DNA from: Ophthalmolycus amberensis
Lineage: Eukaryota > Chordata > Actinopteri > Perciformes > Zoarcidae
Direction: 5' to 3'
Assembly (NCBI GenBank): GCA_024529925.1
Contig: JAFEUB010000909.1
Location: 248,001 to 312,000 of the forward strand
DNA length: 64,000 bases
A model generated the notes under the pieces. The model was not told the origin of the DNA. It did no database searches and saw only the letters and a list, made by a program, of their open reading frames with translations. This document shows, one piece after another, positions 23,748-37,900 of this stretch. How positions within the stretch are numbered: position 1 is the stretch's first letter; the number at the start of each line of letters is the position of its first letter. A program made the position numbers and the translations under genes.

Positions 23748-23765
23748 GGTCCTGCAGGCATAGGT
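23748..23765 (-). other. Splice acceptor immediately before the lzts1 start codon
   Basis: On the minus strand a C-rich tract ends in CCTGCAG followed by GACC and the ATG, giving gaccATGG, a fair Kozak context. This implies that coding exon 1 is preceded by an intron and a non-coding first exon further upstream (position above 23760), as in human LZTS1. I could not locate that exon. Confidence 0.55.
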
Positions 23766-24449
23766 GAGGGGAGGGTGGGGCTGAAGTCCAGGAGGTCAAG
23801 TTACACAGAAGTGAAGGGAAGAACCAGCTCATGACCCCAGAAAGATACTGTCAATGGCTCCATCTACAAGGCAAGAAAGGGATAATACACATTAAGCACA
23901 GAGAATATAAGCTGGTGATCCTTAAACAGAAGATTTTTTTCATGAAAAGAACAAAAACAATGTCATAGTGTCATCTGATGCTGTTTTAGTGTTGTTAAGT
24001 TATATTGTTTCCTGTTCAGTCCAAATATGCAGTGTTGAAGCAGGTGTGTAGACATTTGCAAAACAAACAAGGCAAAAAAAGAAATCCATCTTGGCACTCT
24101 GCCTGGCTTTGTGTGTCTAGATTTATGGCTGGGCCGTTGAATTCAACAAAAAACCCTTTGGCTGCCCTTCCTCTCAACAAACTGGCAATTGGGCTACTTA
24201 CAGACTACTCAACACTTGGATGGTGCTGCCATCTGAGTAACACTACACAAACATTTTGGATTTGCTATTTTACTCAAACACAGTATGACCACACATAAAT
24301 ATTGACTTTTATTAATGTGATTGGCTCGAATTATGAAATAACAATGAGATTAAGAACACAACACGACTGGATATATGTTGTTAACATTCTCACTTATAAT
24401 ACAAGGACATTTATCCACAGAGGTACTAGTGATGCTCTCTATTTGCTAT

Positions 24450-24464
24450 CCCCCCCCCCCCCCC
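24450..24464. repeat. Poly(C) run
   Basis: 15 consecutive C; potentially error-prone in assembly. Confidence 0.9.
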
Positions 24465-26519
24465 TTTTAAAGACAACCGGACCCCAGATGCTGCTAGTCA
24501 TGATCTCCAACCCACAGGGGAAAAGTAGTGACTTTGTAGCAAAGGGCTCCATACTGACTGATCAGGCCTGTGGGCTCCCCTGACCACCTGGTCCACAGCC
24601 TTTAAGCATGTTATAATGTCCACACCAACAAAGCATGGAACTAATGGCCATGGGACTAATGGTAAGTCACATATTAGTGTACATTGCATTTTGCTTGAGG
24701 CTTATTCACGATCATCGGTTGCACGGCGGTGTTTGTAAGGATATGCATAGCTGTCAGTGTTTGTCGATGAGGTGTTTGATGGGAGAGCTGGTCGAGGCTG
24801 TCGCTTATCATCGCCCAGAAAACAATGATAAGCGAGATGAAACATGTTCCATCATGAGGAGAATAATAAGAGCATCAGAGAAAGACAGCAAGTGAGACAA
24901 AGTGGGAAAGTTTGAGTGGTTTCTACAGCAGAATAAGACAGCGACAGTGAAGGTGAATATGGGAAAGTAAAGACAACCCTATTGCATGAAGTCATGAAAG
25001 AAGCGCATAGCCAGTCTTCCAGCACAGCTTCAGTTTTCCTTTTTCATTGTTTCATTCAGGATGAAAGTCAAAATATATTCTAGAAAGTAAACAACCACTC
25101 AAAATACTGAGTAATGGTATTGTTAATATTAAATGAGTACAAAGCAGTCCCCCAGTCACTACCAGTGATGTAAATGTCTACTGTGCCTGGATGTCTGCCG
25201 CAAAATAAACTCCAGTGAAGGCACTATCACTCTCAGATATTAGCATCCACCACTGACATGGGACTGAAGTAATGAAACAATAGATTGTACTTACTGCCAG
25301 GTCAATCTAAGCATCCATCTCTAGCAAGGCCCCTGCAGAGTCATCTATCCAGTCCTGGAGAAATTGAACAGGCATGCAGACATGTGTATCTGTGCGTGTG
25401 TGCCCTTAAATGAACCAGCAGCAAATGCAAACCTCACACTATCACCACGGCCAGGAGGGTCTGTTAACTGTTCTGTGGAGGGGGTGGGTCTTTCTACATG
25501 GCCCGTACCCAGCTTTGCATTATAACTGACATGTAAATTCAACTCTGTGTGTGTGGGTGTGTTTTGGGACCTCCTGCTCCCCCCGGGGGAGCCAGTGTAC
25601 AACATGTGCTCCCATAGAACTGGCGTGTGCCGCTCAAGTGATTAACTCCCAGCCTTCACAAAAGATCTTTTACGCCCCCTGTGTACCCCCCTCTTCTCCC
25701 CACTATCACCCACAGACACCCTCCGTTTGTGCATCGACTTACTGTGTAATAACCATTCATCCTCGCCCCCTCCTTCCCTCCCTCCTTCCATCAGTCCCTC
25801 CCTCCGTCCAGCCGTCCCACTCGGTGCCCTGCACCCTCCCTGAACAAACAACACTTCATGTGAAGGAGAAAAAAGGTGCTTGCCCTCTCTTTTTTCGCTC
25901 TTTGTCTGTTGAAGTGTGCCGCTCTTTGTGTGGACTCTTGTGTGCCGGTTGATGTATTCTCCCCAAACAGCCCAGGACCATATTTGAGTGTGAAATAAAT
26001 GACTAGTCCTCACAATGAGAAGGCTGAAGAGCTTCGGTTTTATAGTGATTTACCACCATCCTGCCTTTTTGCTCAGACACACACTCACAGACGTACTCTC
26101 TCACACACACACACACACACTTTTATACATCTACATAAACAACACACACTTTCACACGGTCTCATTGGCGCACAAGTCTCTCTAAGGCAGTAGAGCGTTC
26201 ATCAACCCACAGAGTACATGACAAAACACCTTGTGGATGAAATACAATCACACATCACGACAGGAAAATATACACGGTGCTGTGTTCCAAATGAACAAAC
26301 AACAACAGAAGAGATATGGCCCCGAAGCTCTGCTGCTGACAAAACAGGTGTAAATCTTAGAACCCATGTTAGTCACGAGTAAAGGAATACTTTCCCGGAA
26401 CGTGAAGAAAACAGACAGCTTTACCATGCATCTACAGGTTGAACAGTACTGATTCATTGATGTCGCACACAAATCAATAAAGAAATCTGTTTGTTAGAGT
26501 GAAAGTAATGGGAAGCAGC

Positions 26520-26718
26520 AGGACCCTATTCTAGCTTATTTTTTATTTTTTTTATTAATCTATTCCTTCAATTCAATATCTGCTCTGTTATTTTATTGTA
26601 CTGTAGATATTGTGCATTCCATATGTTATATTTTACTCTGTAAATTGCTGCTGAAACAAACGAATTTCCCCCTGGGGATAAATAAAGTTTACATCTATCT
26701 ATCTATCTATCTATCTAT
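26520..26718 (+). mobile_element. 3' end of a truncated LINE-like retroposon
   Basis: AT-rich 3' UTR-like sequence ends in AATTTCCCCCTGGGGATAAA, TAAAGTTTA and then (ATCT)n at 26692-26718. It shares its end with the copy at 1846-1902. No reverse transcriptase remains. Confidence 0.6.
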
Positions 26719-27280
26719 GCTGTGGGATCGTTTAACATTGCACCAAAGTTTACATCATATTACATCATATTGACTGAAAGTTTTTACCATGAAGTGTTTT
26801 CACAAAGTCTTTTGACCCAGCGTATACATTATCTCTGTAGATCTACCATAATCTTTTTCAGCAGCAGCGCTCACTCATCCTTTCAGCTGACAACCATTGT
26901 TCTTCAATTGGTCCAATTCAGCCCCACAAGCCTATTTGACTGGACAATGATCCTGCCATTTCACTTTTATGTTCCCACTCCCTTGCTTGAGAGAATCTGT
27001 CAGTTTCACTTCCATTTGATGCAAATATTGTAGTGAATTGAAGGTCTTTTCATTGCTCCATCATTGCAAATCTTAATGAGCAGTACGAATGGTCTGACCA
27101 TGCGGCTTTTGAGTAGACAGAGTGATTTAAGACCTTTGGTGAGATGGGAACTCTGGTGTGTGGATGCATGCATACATATAATCCTGTATCTGATTGGCTG
27201 CATGTTTTTTTTTTTTCTGTGTGTGAACAAAAGAGTGTGTGCACTTGTTTGTCGTGTGCCTGTGTGTAAGCAGTGGGTGG

Positions 27281-27301
27281 TGTGTGTGTGTGTGTGTGTG
27301 T
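27281..27301. repeat. (GT)n microsatellite
   Basis: About 10 GT units. Confidence 0.9.
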
Positions 27302-28455
27302 ATGAGCGGGGGTGTCGTCCTAGCTTTCGAGCCCCAGCTGACCTGCCTGACACAAAGCCGTGTCCCGCCCAGAACCAGCTGACAATACACCCCAGCCCCC
27401 CTCCACACACATGCAGACACAGTCACACATAGAAACACCCTCCGAGGGCATAGCCAATCCATTTCCACAGCCAGTGGAAGGCAGCAGTGTGCTATTGAGG
27501 TCCAGGATTTATACCTGTCTGACAATGACCATGAAACTCTCCTCTGTTCTCACTGTACCTCTACACTGCCACGGTGCCAGATGGCATCTCTTTAATTCTC
27601 ACTGTCTTTATGGTAATTTTGAACAGATGCATGTGAAATCTATCTAGTCTGTTTTTTTAGGTCAGTCTCAGACAGCTTATGGTTCTTTGTTCATGTGTGC
27701 CGTTTTTAGCGCGCACAGAATTTCAGACGCAGTGTTTTTACATGTTTTACCCCATTTATTATTACATTTTTTGGTGTTTAATTATTGTCATTTTAACACA
27801 ACGTTGGAGGACTAGTGAGGAAAGCTTGTCAATGGTCAAAAGGCATCCTGACTTTTAGTGCAAAAACACTTTCCATTATGGAACTCAATAGCATTGTTTC
27901 TTTAAACCCTCCATACACAGTAAATGTCTTTTTAACTCCATGAGAACAGGATTCATGTCAGAAATGTAGAAAAGTCTCAAAGCCCAAATTGACCTCGATG
28001 ACATCACCAGGGTTATTTTTCTCCTGACTTTTGTGTGCTGCCTCCAGAGCCACAGGATGTGCCAAATATTATTCCCTATGACATTACCTCCCATTCATTT
28101 TCCCAATAAGGCACACTTTTAAACTGGTTGTCATGTTTATGGACAGCCAATACCTTTGGCTGATGTAACTACAGCATCTTGTAGACTTAAAACTAACTTT
28201 AGGCAGCTAATCCATCATGGTGCTTGTGGTCAAATGGCGCTTATCATTGTGAGATAAAGGAGATGAAAGCACATTTTGTTTTGTATGTTTGAGTGTTGGC
28301 AGTTATGTCTGACAACGGAGATTTACGGTAGAAGTTGACTGCTGAAGTACAAAAGCTACCAAATTGACATTTCTACAACATCCCTGTTGGCTCATCAACA
28401 TGTGGGCCAACATAAGCAATTGCAGACTGTGATTCTACAAGCAATGGTTGTTAGT

Positions 28456-28740
28456 AAGGCAAGGCAAGGCAAGGCAAGTTTATTTGTATAGCACATTTCA
28501 ACAACAAGGTAATTCAAAGTGCTTCACATAAAACCATTAAAAGCATCAAAACACAAGGCAAAAGAAAAGGAGATTTAAAAACAATTAAGAACATTCATTG
28601 CATTAAAACATTTAAAAAAAAAACAGTGTAAGAAATAAAATACAGTAGTAAAATGCAGAAATGCAGGAAATTGATTAATATATTAATTGAATGTGGTTCA
28701 ATTAAAGGCAGCAGCAAACAAAAGTAAACCAATGGCTGGA
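28456..28740. repeat. Dispersed fish repeat starting (GGCAA)n
   Basis: Four AAGGC/GGCAA units (28456-28478) lead into GTTTATTTGTATAGCACATT and CAAAGTGCTTCACATAAAA. This arrangement is widespread in teleost genomes. The right boundary is approximate and the class is unassigned. Confidence 0.65.
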
Positions 28741-29229
28741 TTTTAGTCTCTCCAAATGAATTGTAGTTCATATTTAAAAGATAAAGGAAAATAGCATGCA
28801 AATATGTTCCTATATGCATGCTATAAATTCTGTTTAAGAACATTCATCAAAGTGCCAGGAATAAAATTTAAACACGTTAACTAAAATTTAGATTAAAAAA
28901 ATTCTGGATTGCACCTTTAACTTTGGAGGAGACATCAAAATCAATCCTTATTATGCTGTTCGATCCTCTAAATGTATACGCTGAACATATTGCTCCCAGT
29001 GTGATGGAATACATTAGATAACTGGAATTGATTTGTGGTTCACACAAAATAACTGATGATTCACATGTAATGAAGCAGGCATCTCCCATTATCCTAGGCA
29101 TGACACAGTGGAAATTAAACTCACAAATTAAAGCAAGGGGGAATAATAGTCTGATTGATTGGTTGAATTATAGAGAAGTAATACTCTGTCATTTTTTCTG
29201 TCATTCTATGTGGCCCGTCAAGGCCCCAG

Positions 29230-29230
<1 letters not shown>

Positions 29231-29285
<55 letters not shown>
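29231..29285. repeat. (CA)n microsatellite
   Basis: About 27 uninterrupted CA units. Confidence 0.95.
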
Positions 29286-29287
<2 letters not shown>

Positions 29288-29433
29288 ATCTTGTGTCTTA
29301 TTCATTGTGACTGAGTTGTGGGAATGAGTAATGTGGCCTCCAGCAGAACATCAACTGGGAATGAAGTGTTGGGTACAGACAGCCATCTATCTTTCACTTT
29401 CACTGCTAACACATCTATCTACTGACCATGTAT

Positions 29434-29436
<3 letters not shown>

Positions 29437-29481
<45 letters not shown>
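29437..29481. repeat. (CA)n microsatellite
   Basis: About 22 CA units, second tract within 210 bp of the previous one. Confidence 0.95.
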
Positions 29482-29486
<5 letters not shown>

Positions 29487-31040
29487 AACACACACATGCA
29501 CAATGGCATCCAATAGCAGCTAATTGGGTAATCCCTTTAGTGCATTGTAAAGGAGATTGAGCATGAACAGGGCTTCAATGTTGAAGAGCAGAATAGCAGA
29601 CACTCATTACCGCCTCAGATGAAGGAGATGGAATACTAGGCACGGAGAAAGAGAGAGAGAGAGACATGGAAAGACTGAGTGTGTGTGTGAGAGAGAGAGA
29701 GATATTCTGTGGAGCTGACGTTGCATGATACAATGATGACTGTTATTTATTGTCCTGTAAACAATAAACGATATCTCCTCTGTTTGAGGGGTTTGGATCC
29801 AGAGAAAGGCATATGTTTACTTGAATTTTGCAAGTAAAACATGTATTGCTCATTACTTTGATCTTTGTGTCTCCTATTGGCAGCAGTGCGGCCTCCTCTT
29901 AGACCAAAGGCCTGCTTTTAGTGAAGGACCCCCGTTACAATTAGATCGCATTCAGAACCTATTATGTGCATCCAAATGAGACATTAGGTCAACCAAACAA
30001 TCAACCTCCTTAGGTTTTAATAGATAAGGAGGTTGTGTGCACTACTCACTGGGTTTGTATGGCTGGCCAACTACTGCTCCTGTACTACAGGCATTTGCAT
30101 AGCCTTGGCAGCTGGAGTATAGAGGAAAATGTATTTTTAATGGAGTCTAAATGGGAGGCTTTAGTGCTGCAACGAGGATGGGAATTGATGCTCATGAATT
30201 TAAGGAGCCCTAAAATTAAATATGTTAAACTTCCTTTTATATTCCTTTATTGAGCTGCATCCATCCATCCACGATTGATTATTGCATTACAATATGTCTT
30301 TGCACTTTTCTGTAATGCTTCAAACTTATCTATTGCCCTGGAATGAGTCCAGAAATTGTTTTAAAGAGTTGTATGTGTCTTTAGTTAGATACTGCAGATC
30401 GCCGGCCAGCTCCATAGTCATGAAATATTTACATCTAAGGCTTTTATCCCACTCTAAAAACAACAAGTAAAAATGGATTGTTACAAATGGAAGTATTTTT
30501 AGACGTTTTGAATTATTGCCCAGCCATTACCCGCCACTTGTTTTGAACAGGCTGTGTCTTTTATGACCACAATATACAATTGTAACTTGATTGATTGTGA
30601 TAAAAGCTTTAATAATTGTTGTGGTGTCAGATTATCATATGTACAATAATTGAGTTTTCACTGAGGAAGGCACACTTGCTGTCAAAATAATACAATTACA
30701 ATAAATGTTTCGTCCTGGTTTTGTTATGTAGATCATTAAATTGGGTTCCAAAAGACAAATTAGAGATAACAGTTTTTTAACTTAGTAGCATACGTTTTAC
30801 ATGAACTCACCTAACCTCTGCATTTCTCACATAGTCACACTTAGTCACCGCACCATTTCTTAAAACTCCGTCTTATATATTTGTGTTTGATACGGTATCA
30901 CAGTGGAATGACATGCATAGGTAGGCGGAAAAGAACGAGGCCTTTCCTGGCAATGGGGCCCATTGACCCTGCAAGCTGAAGACTTGGTGATAAGGTTGTC
31001 AATCTGGAGCATAACCATCCTCCTAATCTGCTGTGGCTTT

Positions 31041-31043
31041 GTG

Positions 31044-31079
<36 letters not shown>
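31041..31079. repeat. (GT)n microsatellite
   Basis: About 19 GT units with one GC interruption. Confidence 0.95.
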
Positions 31080-34000
31080 GCTGCTGTAATGTGGGAGTAA
31101 GAGGAGACATAATGAGCTCACTTTCAGGGGTCTATAATAATGTGAACACAGCTGGAAATATCTGCTGCATGCGATACTTGCTGTCAGCTCCAAAATAAAA
31201 GCCCCCCTGACCTTGAAATGCTAAATGAATCATTGTAGGGAAACTCGGCATGCTTCGTTCAATAGCACTCACAAAAGTCACGTCTGCTACTCGCCTGCTG
31301 TGCACAGTTGCTCAGCTGATTCACATATCATCAGAATATAATTCCCTTTTAAGGAAGTTTATGTGAATCATGGCTGAAAAGTTTAAAACTCTGCAACATC
31401 ATCCTGAGCTGAGACTCACAAAGATGTTGGGATGCTGCACTTCTCAGAGCCCTCACTCATGAAAGGATGCTGCATTTGGGTATCTGGGACAGTTATTTTA
31501 AGAAGCGTCTACGTTAGCAGGTCATGACAGCTCTAATGGTTTGTCACACGCTACAGGTATGGAACTGAGCTGCATCAATTCCCACGATACAATTGCAAAT
31601 ATAAAAGATACAAAAATGACCTGTGGAGTCAAGATATTTACATCAGCAAAGGGAATTCTGTAAGGAAAACAAATAACTCTCTGCTGTGACAATACAAGAG
31701 ACCTGTCTTTGCTTCTTTCATCCTCCACCCTCCCCTGTGTTATTCTCTGTACAATAAGTTACAGTGCAGAGCAAAGCTGAACATGCCTGAGCAGGCGCCT
31801 TATACTTACCCACTCCATTTGACACCAGCACAATGTACAGTAAACCAATGTTCCCCACAGGTCTCAACACATACTCTACTGTACGCAGGTGTGACTCTTC
31901 TAAAACTGGGAGATTGTGCAAAGGGTAAATTATTCCCCACACATATCTCTTCCTTGTGTTGCTATTAATTATAATGCAAAATTCTGGGCCAATTACTATG
32001 GCGGGACATATGGACACACTTAATTCACGCTGAAACACATACAACAATCGTCTCTTTGTCTGATGCCATTTATTTTTCCAAATTGCTGTGTACAGCGCAA
32101 CATTTAAATAAAGCCCCATGCTGCACCCGATTATTTCACCAAGTCAAAAACAATGGTGTGTCCAGTAATGGCTGTGCTGAAAGTAAAGAACATGATTGGC
32201 AGTTTTCTACAAATAAACTGTTGAAAGCAGACATTTCATTCGGACATGTTTTTTACTTTGAGCCAGCAAATTAAAAAATAGCAATAGACTGGGGACTGCC
32301 TCCATGTCGAGAAACTTTGGTTCAGTCAGAATGTAAACAACTGACATTACTCAGTGTGGTTCTGAAGTGAACCATGTCTACATTCAGTTCCTTACTTAAT
32401 ACAAACACATCTAAAACATTGTATGGAAGCCACATCAAGGCAAATCACACACACTCAAATCTGTGGGACCTGTTAGTGACACTCAGGCTCACTTCTGTCT
32501 GAAGTTGCAAAGCTGTGAGTCTGCACCGTCAACAATCCCCCGTCACATCACGTCAAACAGCCACAACCTTCCCTCAAGTCCAGCTGAAGGTGACTTACCT
32601 CCATCCTAGTCTGCCTGCCCCCCACGGTCCCTGCTGCTGCTGCTCTGTTTCTCAAAGCTGTGTGTTCACAGTGGACAAACCACTGGATAGTTATCACTGC
32701 TGGTGTGGAGAGAAGGAGACGTCTGCCATTGTTGCTGATCTTTCTAGGTCCAACTCTCACCCCTCATCAACACCTGGTGTGGTGCAATCAGTCCGTCCCA
32801 TCTCCCATACCCTGAACACAGTCACATTCCTCCATAAACAAGCTCTTTCTCTCTTTCCCCCTCCCTCTCTTCACAGTGTATCCTTATAGCCTCCCTCCTG
32901 AACTCCCTCCCACTCTCGCCTTCACTCGGAACATCCAACACTGCCTCCCTCCCTTTGCTGCTTGCCTCGTCCACCTCTTACATACGTTTCCTTTTAGTTG
33001 TGCACTATTTCTTTAGTATTTTCCCCGCTCCCTTGTTCCCTACATTCATCCCGCTCTACCTGTTTCATCTCACTTTGCACCTTGCTTCTCTCTCTCCTCT
33101 TCTATTTTCCTGGCATCATGCCCAGCAGCTCTGCTATTTATTTTAAGTCACTTCACTGCCTCTGCATGCCCACATACAGCACATCATCCCTGCCCACACT
33201 TCTAAGCCACACACAATATCTGGAAGCGTTCGAATTATCTCTCTGTTTGAGTGTTTTCAGCTTCAACGGTTCCTTTTATTGTGTGTCCAGTTGTTGTTGA
33301 CTATATTCATGTGAACCAGTGCAGCCTACATATATGCATGTGTGTGCACCTGCAAGAAAGCCATGTAAGTTGCTGCTGCTGGGCTGATGACTCATGCATG
33401 CTGTTACCCACCATGCTCTGCTGCTGAAGATTTAACCTGCTTCACTGCTCTAGCTGAGTCCATTGGCTCTCACACACACACAGGAAGCCAGGGGCAGATG
33501 TTTTGGTTTATTTCTGTAACAGATGAGTTGAATAAATGATCAGGATGGTAGCGTGCAGGTTATAACCCCGCATTGCGGTATTCACAGTATACCCATTTGA
33601 CATGCAAGTACATCCTCTGTTTTGTGTTTGTGTGTCCATCATGTCCCTGTGTGCCTGTCTCTCTTGTTCTTATTATCTTCCTCTTTCTTCACTCGTTTAC
33701 AGTCTATACTCCTTTCTCTTCTTAATCGTCTGCCCCAAAACTCTCTGCTGCATCACAATTAGAAGAATCAAAACTTCCAGTCTCTCTCAAAGTTAATATG
33801 ACAAAATTAAGTTTGAAGTTACTTTGCTGGCTGTGAACGAAATGTACAATTCTTCTCTTTGCTGTCTGGGCATGTTTGGTGGAGATATAAGACTGTTTCA
33901 GACTTCCTTCAGTGTTCCTGGAGTGCCAGTTTCTCTTGAAATGATATTCCCCCCTTTTAGTATTCAGTGGCCAGGAACACCATCAGAGACATCGCCTTTA

Positions 34001-34321
34001 CCCTCAGTGGGTGCCAGAAATCGGTGTATTGACCGTTTAATAAAAGCCTGTAATCTTGGTTTTGACCAAAGTGTATTTGAATGATATCATTTCGATACCC
34101 GACACTATCATTACCCCCTTTTTGTATACCGCCTGGTGCTATGGCTGAGGCCATGCAGGTTATTATCACACAGACTGTCATGTTGTCATGTACACCAGTT
34201 AGTGTGTCATTGTCTGCTCACTCTATGAAGGCCCTAAATTTGACTCGTATCCTGTTTGCCCTCACAAAGCATCTGCCTGTGTGTGCATGAATGAATGGGC
34301 GGGACTGTGCATTTGGGATTG

Positions 34322-34322
<1 letters not shown>

Positions 34323-34350
<28 letters not shown>
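34323..34350. repeat. (GT)n microsatellite
   Basis: 14 GT units. Confidence 0.95.
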
Positions 34351-34353
<3 letters not shown>

Positions 34354-34883
34354 ACATATCATTTCATGGTTATCTCATAACCATGCAGGCTTTAAAATAG
34401 TCTGCTTTTCTATCTCAGTGCAAAAGTATCATATTATTAATACTCACTGTCATATAAATCTTCGAGCAGGTCTCTAAAGATTGCATTACAGGAAAACAAA
34501 AGAGATGTTTTTGTTTTCTGCCAAAGTGAATGACCCGGTGTGATTACTCATGTGAGTTTTGGGTTTTCTGGACTAGAAGGAGCAGCTCAGGCTGTCAGAG
34601 GAGGAATTGGCTGCAGCAATTGATTGGATTTTACGTCACATTTGCTCTTCCAGAACGTGCCTCCTTTTCTTGGCCTGGCCCCATCTCCCTGCTTATCTCC
34701 ACTCACCCCCACAGACAACAGACACCCACAAAAATAAAAACATGGAGGAAGATCAATACCTCGTTAGATAAAAAGGCCGAGCATAATGTTGTTGACCCAG
34801 CTGGCCCAAGAAACTGACCCTAGTCAATGTCAGGAGGCCAGATGCTGGACACTGCTGAGATGCGTGTATACCCCTCCCTCCCT

Positions 34884-34884
<1 letters not shown>

Positions 34885-34953
<69 letters not shown>
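34885..34953. repeat. (CA)n microsatellite, longest CA tract in the window
   Basis: About 34 uninterrupted CA units preceded by a CCCTCCCTCCCTCCC stretch. Confidence 0.95.
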
Positions 34954-34957
<4 letters not shown>

Positions 34958-37900
34958 CCTTCTCACGTATTTACACAGAACCTTTAATAAGATACATGTT
35001 CACGCGTGCATTTAGACCGTCAGGATTTTGGTGAACTAGAAAGCCACACACAAACACAAACACACACACACATGCATACTGCCGATCTCAAAATCCAATT
35101 TCTTATATAAGCCTGCTCTATGTTTGCACATATGCCTTTTTTGGCAGACTGGAGGATGCAGGCAGCTGAATGTGAATCCATATTACACTGGAGATTATGT
35201 GAATAGACACAGTCAAGACACAATAGAATGATTGCGCTAAAGTGCACAGTAGCTGTATGTCATTTTAAATTAGAAGCAGCTGTTGTTAAATGTTGGTAAT
35301 GTTTTATTCCAAAATGTCTGACAAAGGCTCTTTTCGATTTCAAATTAAAGTTGTTGTTTTGCAATACTTTTTTAGTAAATCAGTTTAAGCTTTTACACCT
35401 TCTACCAAACGAGATGAAAGAAGTGTAAAACATGCCTACTGTTACAAAATGATCACTGGCACTAAAGCAAAGCACCCTGCTATTAAAGGGGTTTTATATG
35501 CTTACACACTGAATAAATGCTGATTATAAAATATTAATGAGCAAAATTATTCCAGAATATATTTATAAATTTTAGATGTGAACCATTCATCTATACGTTA
35601 CCACTTTAACACAACTGTTATCTCTGAAGAATCATTTTTATGGTGAAATATTTTCGAGGGAGATTAAATAACCATTTCCCAAAAATATAATCTAAATCCT
35701 TTGTGGGATTATAATAATAATCGACAGAAATAAATGAAAGCCAAACCTTTTCACCACAAGAAAACTGCTACTCTTTTGGGTCGTAAACAGGTAGCAGTGA
35801 CATTGACTCTCCAGTTTAATTACCGTGAACTACTCCCCAGTGCTCCTTCTATCTCTCGAATAGCATTTCCACTGCTGTCTGAAATGGTTTGTGGGTACTA
35901 CACTAGGCCCTCCATCATTTAAACTGTCTATTTGGGGAACATTCACCCACCCAGAGCTTGAATCACTCAGCCCCTATGAAAAAATTAAGTATGCATTTGT
36001 CTGATACCGCTGCACTAACAAGCTGAATGGCCTTCGGTAACACTCGGGCCTTGGTCTTTTTCGTTCTTTCTTAAGTGCTTCCGTCTTCTTTTTTCATCTC
36101 CTGTCAAGGCTGACAGCTCCACTGTGTATCAGCATGTTCACCTGGGGCCGAGCAGAAGGGCAGATAGAGATAATATTGACAGAAGTTGAAGGCAGACACA
36201 GATAAATGATGTCACACTGTAAAAGACAGAGGTGGAGAGAAAAATGGACACGAAATGTAAGTAGGGAAGAAGAGCATAATTTGAGTAAGAAAAGGAGGTA
36301 AAGAGGCCGAGGCGAGGTCTGAGTGCACAGAAGTAGGGCTTGAGCTAAAGCTTTATTGATTCAGTTGGTTTTGTCTGCCACCTCCTCAGAGGACACTGTT
36401 GGCCTATGATGTATGGCTGCTTCATCCTCTCCTGCTCCAGCGAGGGACACAAGTTAGAGAGTCAGGCACTACAGGGAGCGCGTGTTACGCTGCCGGTACA
36501 GCAGGGGCAAGGCAGCCGTCCGATCCCCGTACATCACAACTCCACCGAGAGCTAGTTTCAACCACAGAGAGCAAAAGAGACATTTCACCTGCTTGGTGAA
36601 GAAGAAGAACGTGACTTCTCGCTGAACTTGATAAATCTCTAGCGCTCACTGCCAGACAACAGACAACATAAACTTGTCATCAATAAATAAAATCCATGCA
36701 CAGATTTGTATTTCCCCTGCCATACATACGTACAACTTGTCCTGCCCGCTGCAAGAGATTAAGTGAGGCTATGCAGACACACGTACACACACAGAGATGC
36801 TCACACTTCAAAGCAGTGATGGCTGTCTCTCTGTGCAAGGCAATTTGCACTCCCAAAGATCTCTCTCACCTGCAGCATATAAATAAGCCTGGCACCAAGC
36901 GGTCAGAGCCCACAGTAACAGCCTGTCAAGTTAGATGAGGACAATGAAGTTGTCTGTCTGTCCCACACACCTGATGAGTGGCACGCGTTGGGAGTCTAGT
37001 ACGTGTTACACACCCAGATGCTGGTGTTGTCACTAAGACACACACACACAAAAACATACTGGGGTTATTAGTATTGATTTAATGTACCTTGCTTAACTCC
37101 GCTAAGCTACGTTTGATGAGGCTTTAATTCATCAACAGACTCTGCGTGTTGAAGGCGTTGGGCATACAGCCAGGGCAAGCATCGTCTTCGCAGACGAAGA
37201 AGCATTAACTGACTTTAGATAAAAGCATAGGGTTAAACACGTACGGATCTGCTCATCGATATCTATCTTGACCCTTTGGAAATGTGTTGAAGTGGGATGT
37301 TAACGGTAGGAGAGGGACGCCTCTGGCGCTTACTAAATCCCTGTTTGAAGCTGTCAGACACTGTTTCACCTTTATTTTACCTTTCAGTCTAGATTGCACA
37401 TAATACTATTAAGTTGCAGGGTTAATAGAAGAACTGTTGTCGATGATTTAAGTCTTCGATGTAGGGGCAAAGAGGCGCAGGGTGACCGTGCCCATATGTG
37501 CAGATGGATCACTGCCAAAGTCACCCTGATCCAGCCATTTTGCCCCCCCCCCAGGTGTTACGTGCGTCATACAAATTTCACAAATTAAGTCATCCATCTC
37601 TCCCCGTGGTTAACACTTCACAGGCTAACAACAGTTAACTGCTTTCACAAGTCTTAAGCATCTGCCAATAGGGATTATATGAAGTGTAACTAAGCTATAA
37701 ATTGTCGCAAGGTGCATGGTCAGGCAGCGTGAACAGAATAGCAGAATACACTAAACACCTCCTCCCTCCAAAATCTGTTTGCCTCACAGAACACAGTCAA
37801 GTAATATCAGCTCCAGGTTTATTGCTTTTTGTAGTTTCTTCTGAAGAGTGATGGTGTTATATATGTAAATAGCGACAATGGCTAACCTATAGCTGACTTT

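Larger units (their letters stand above)
23766..28455. other. Gene-poor region upstream of lzts1
   Basis: It should hold the lzts1 non-coding first exon and promoter, which I could not place. Visible items are a C15 run (24450-24464), CA/GT tracts (26100-26120, 27281-27301), a retroposon tail (26520-26718), and a TC/CC-rich stretch near 25670-25850. Confidence 0.5.

Noticed and set aside
27006..27525. Overlapping open frames on both strands around 27.0-27.5 kb
   Set aside because: They are driven by a (GT)n/(CA)n tract giving Thr-His or Cys-Val runs.
31718..32119. 133-codon minus-strand frame that looks vaguely like a retroelement fragment
   Set aside because: No reverse transcriptase or endonuclease motif could be identified, so I cannot support a mobile-element call.
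34753..35034. His-Thr and Cys-Val repeat proteins
   Set aside because: Translations of the (CA)n microsatellite at 34885-34953.
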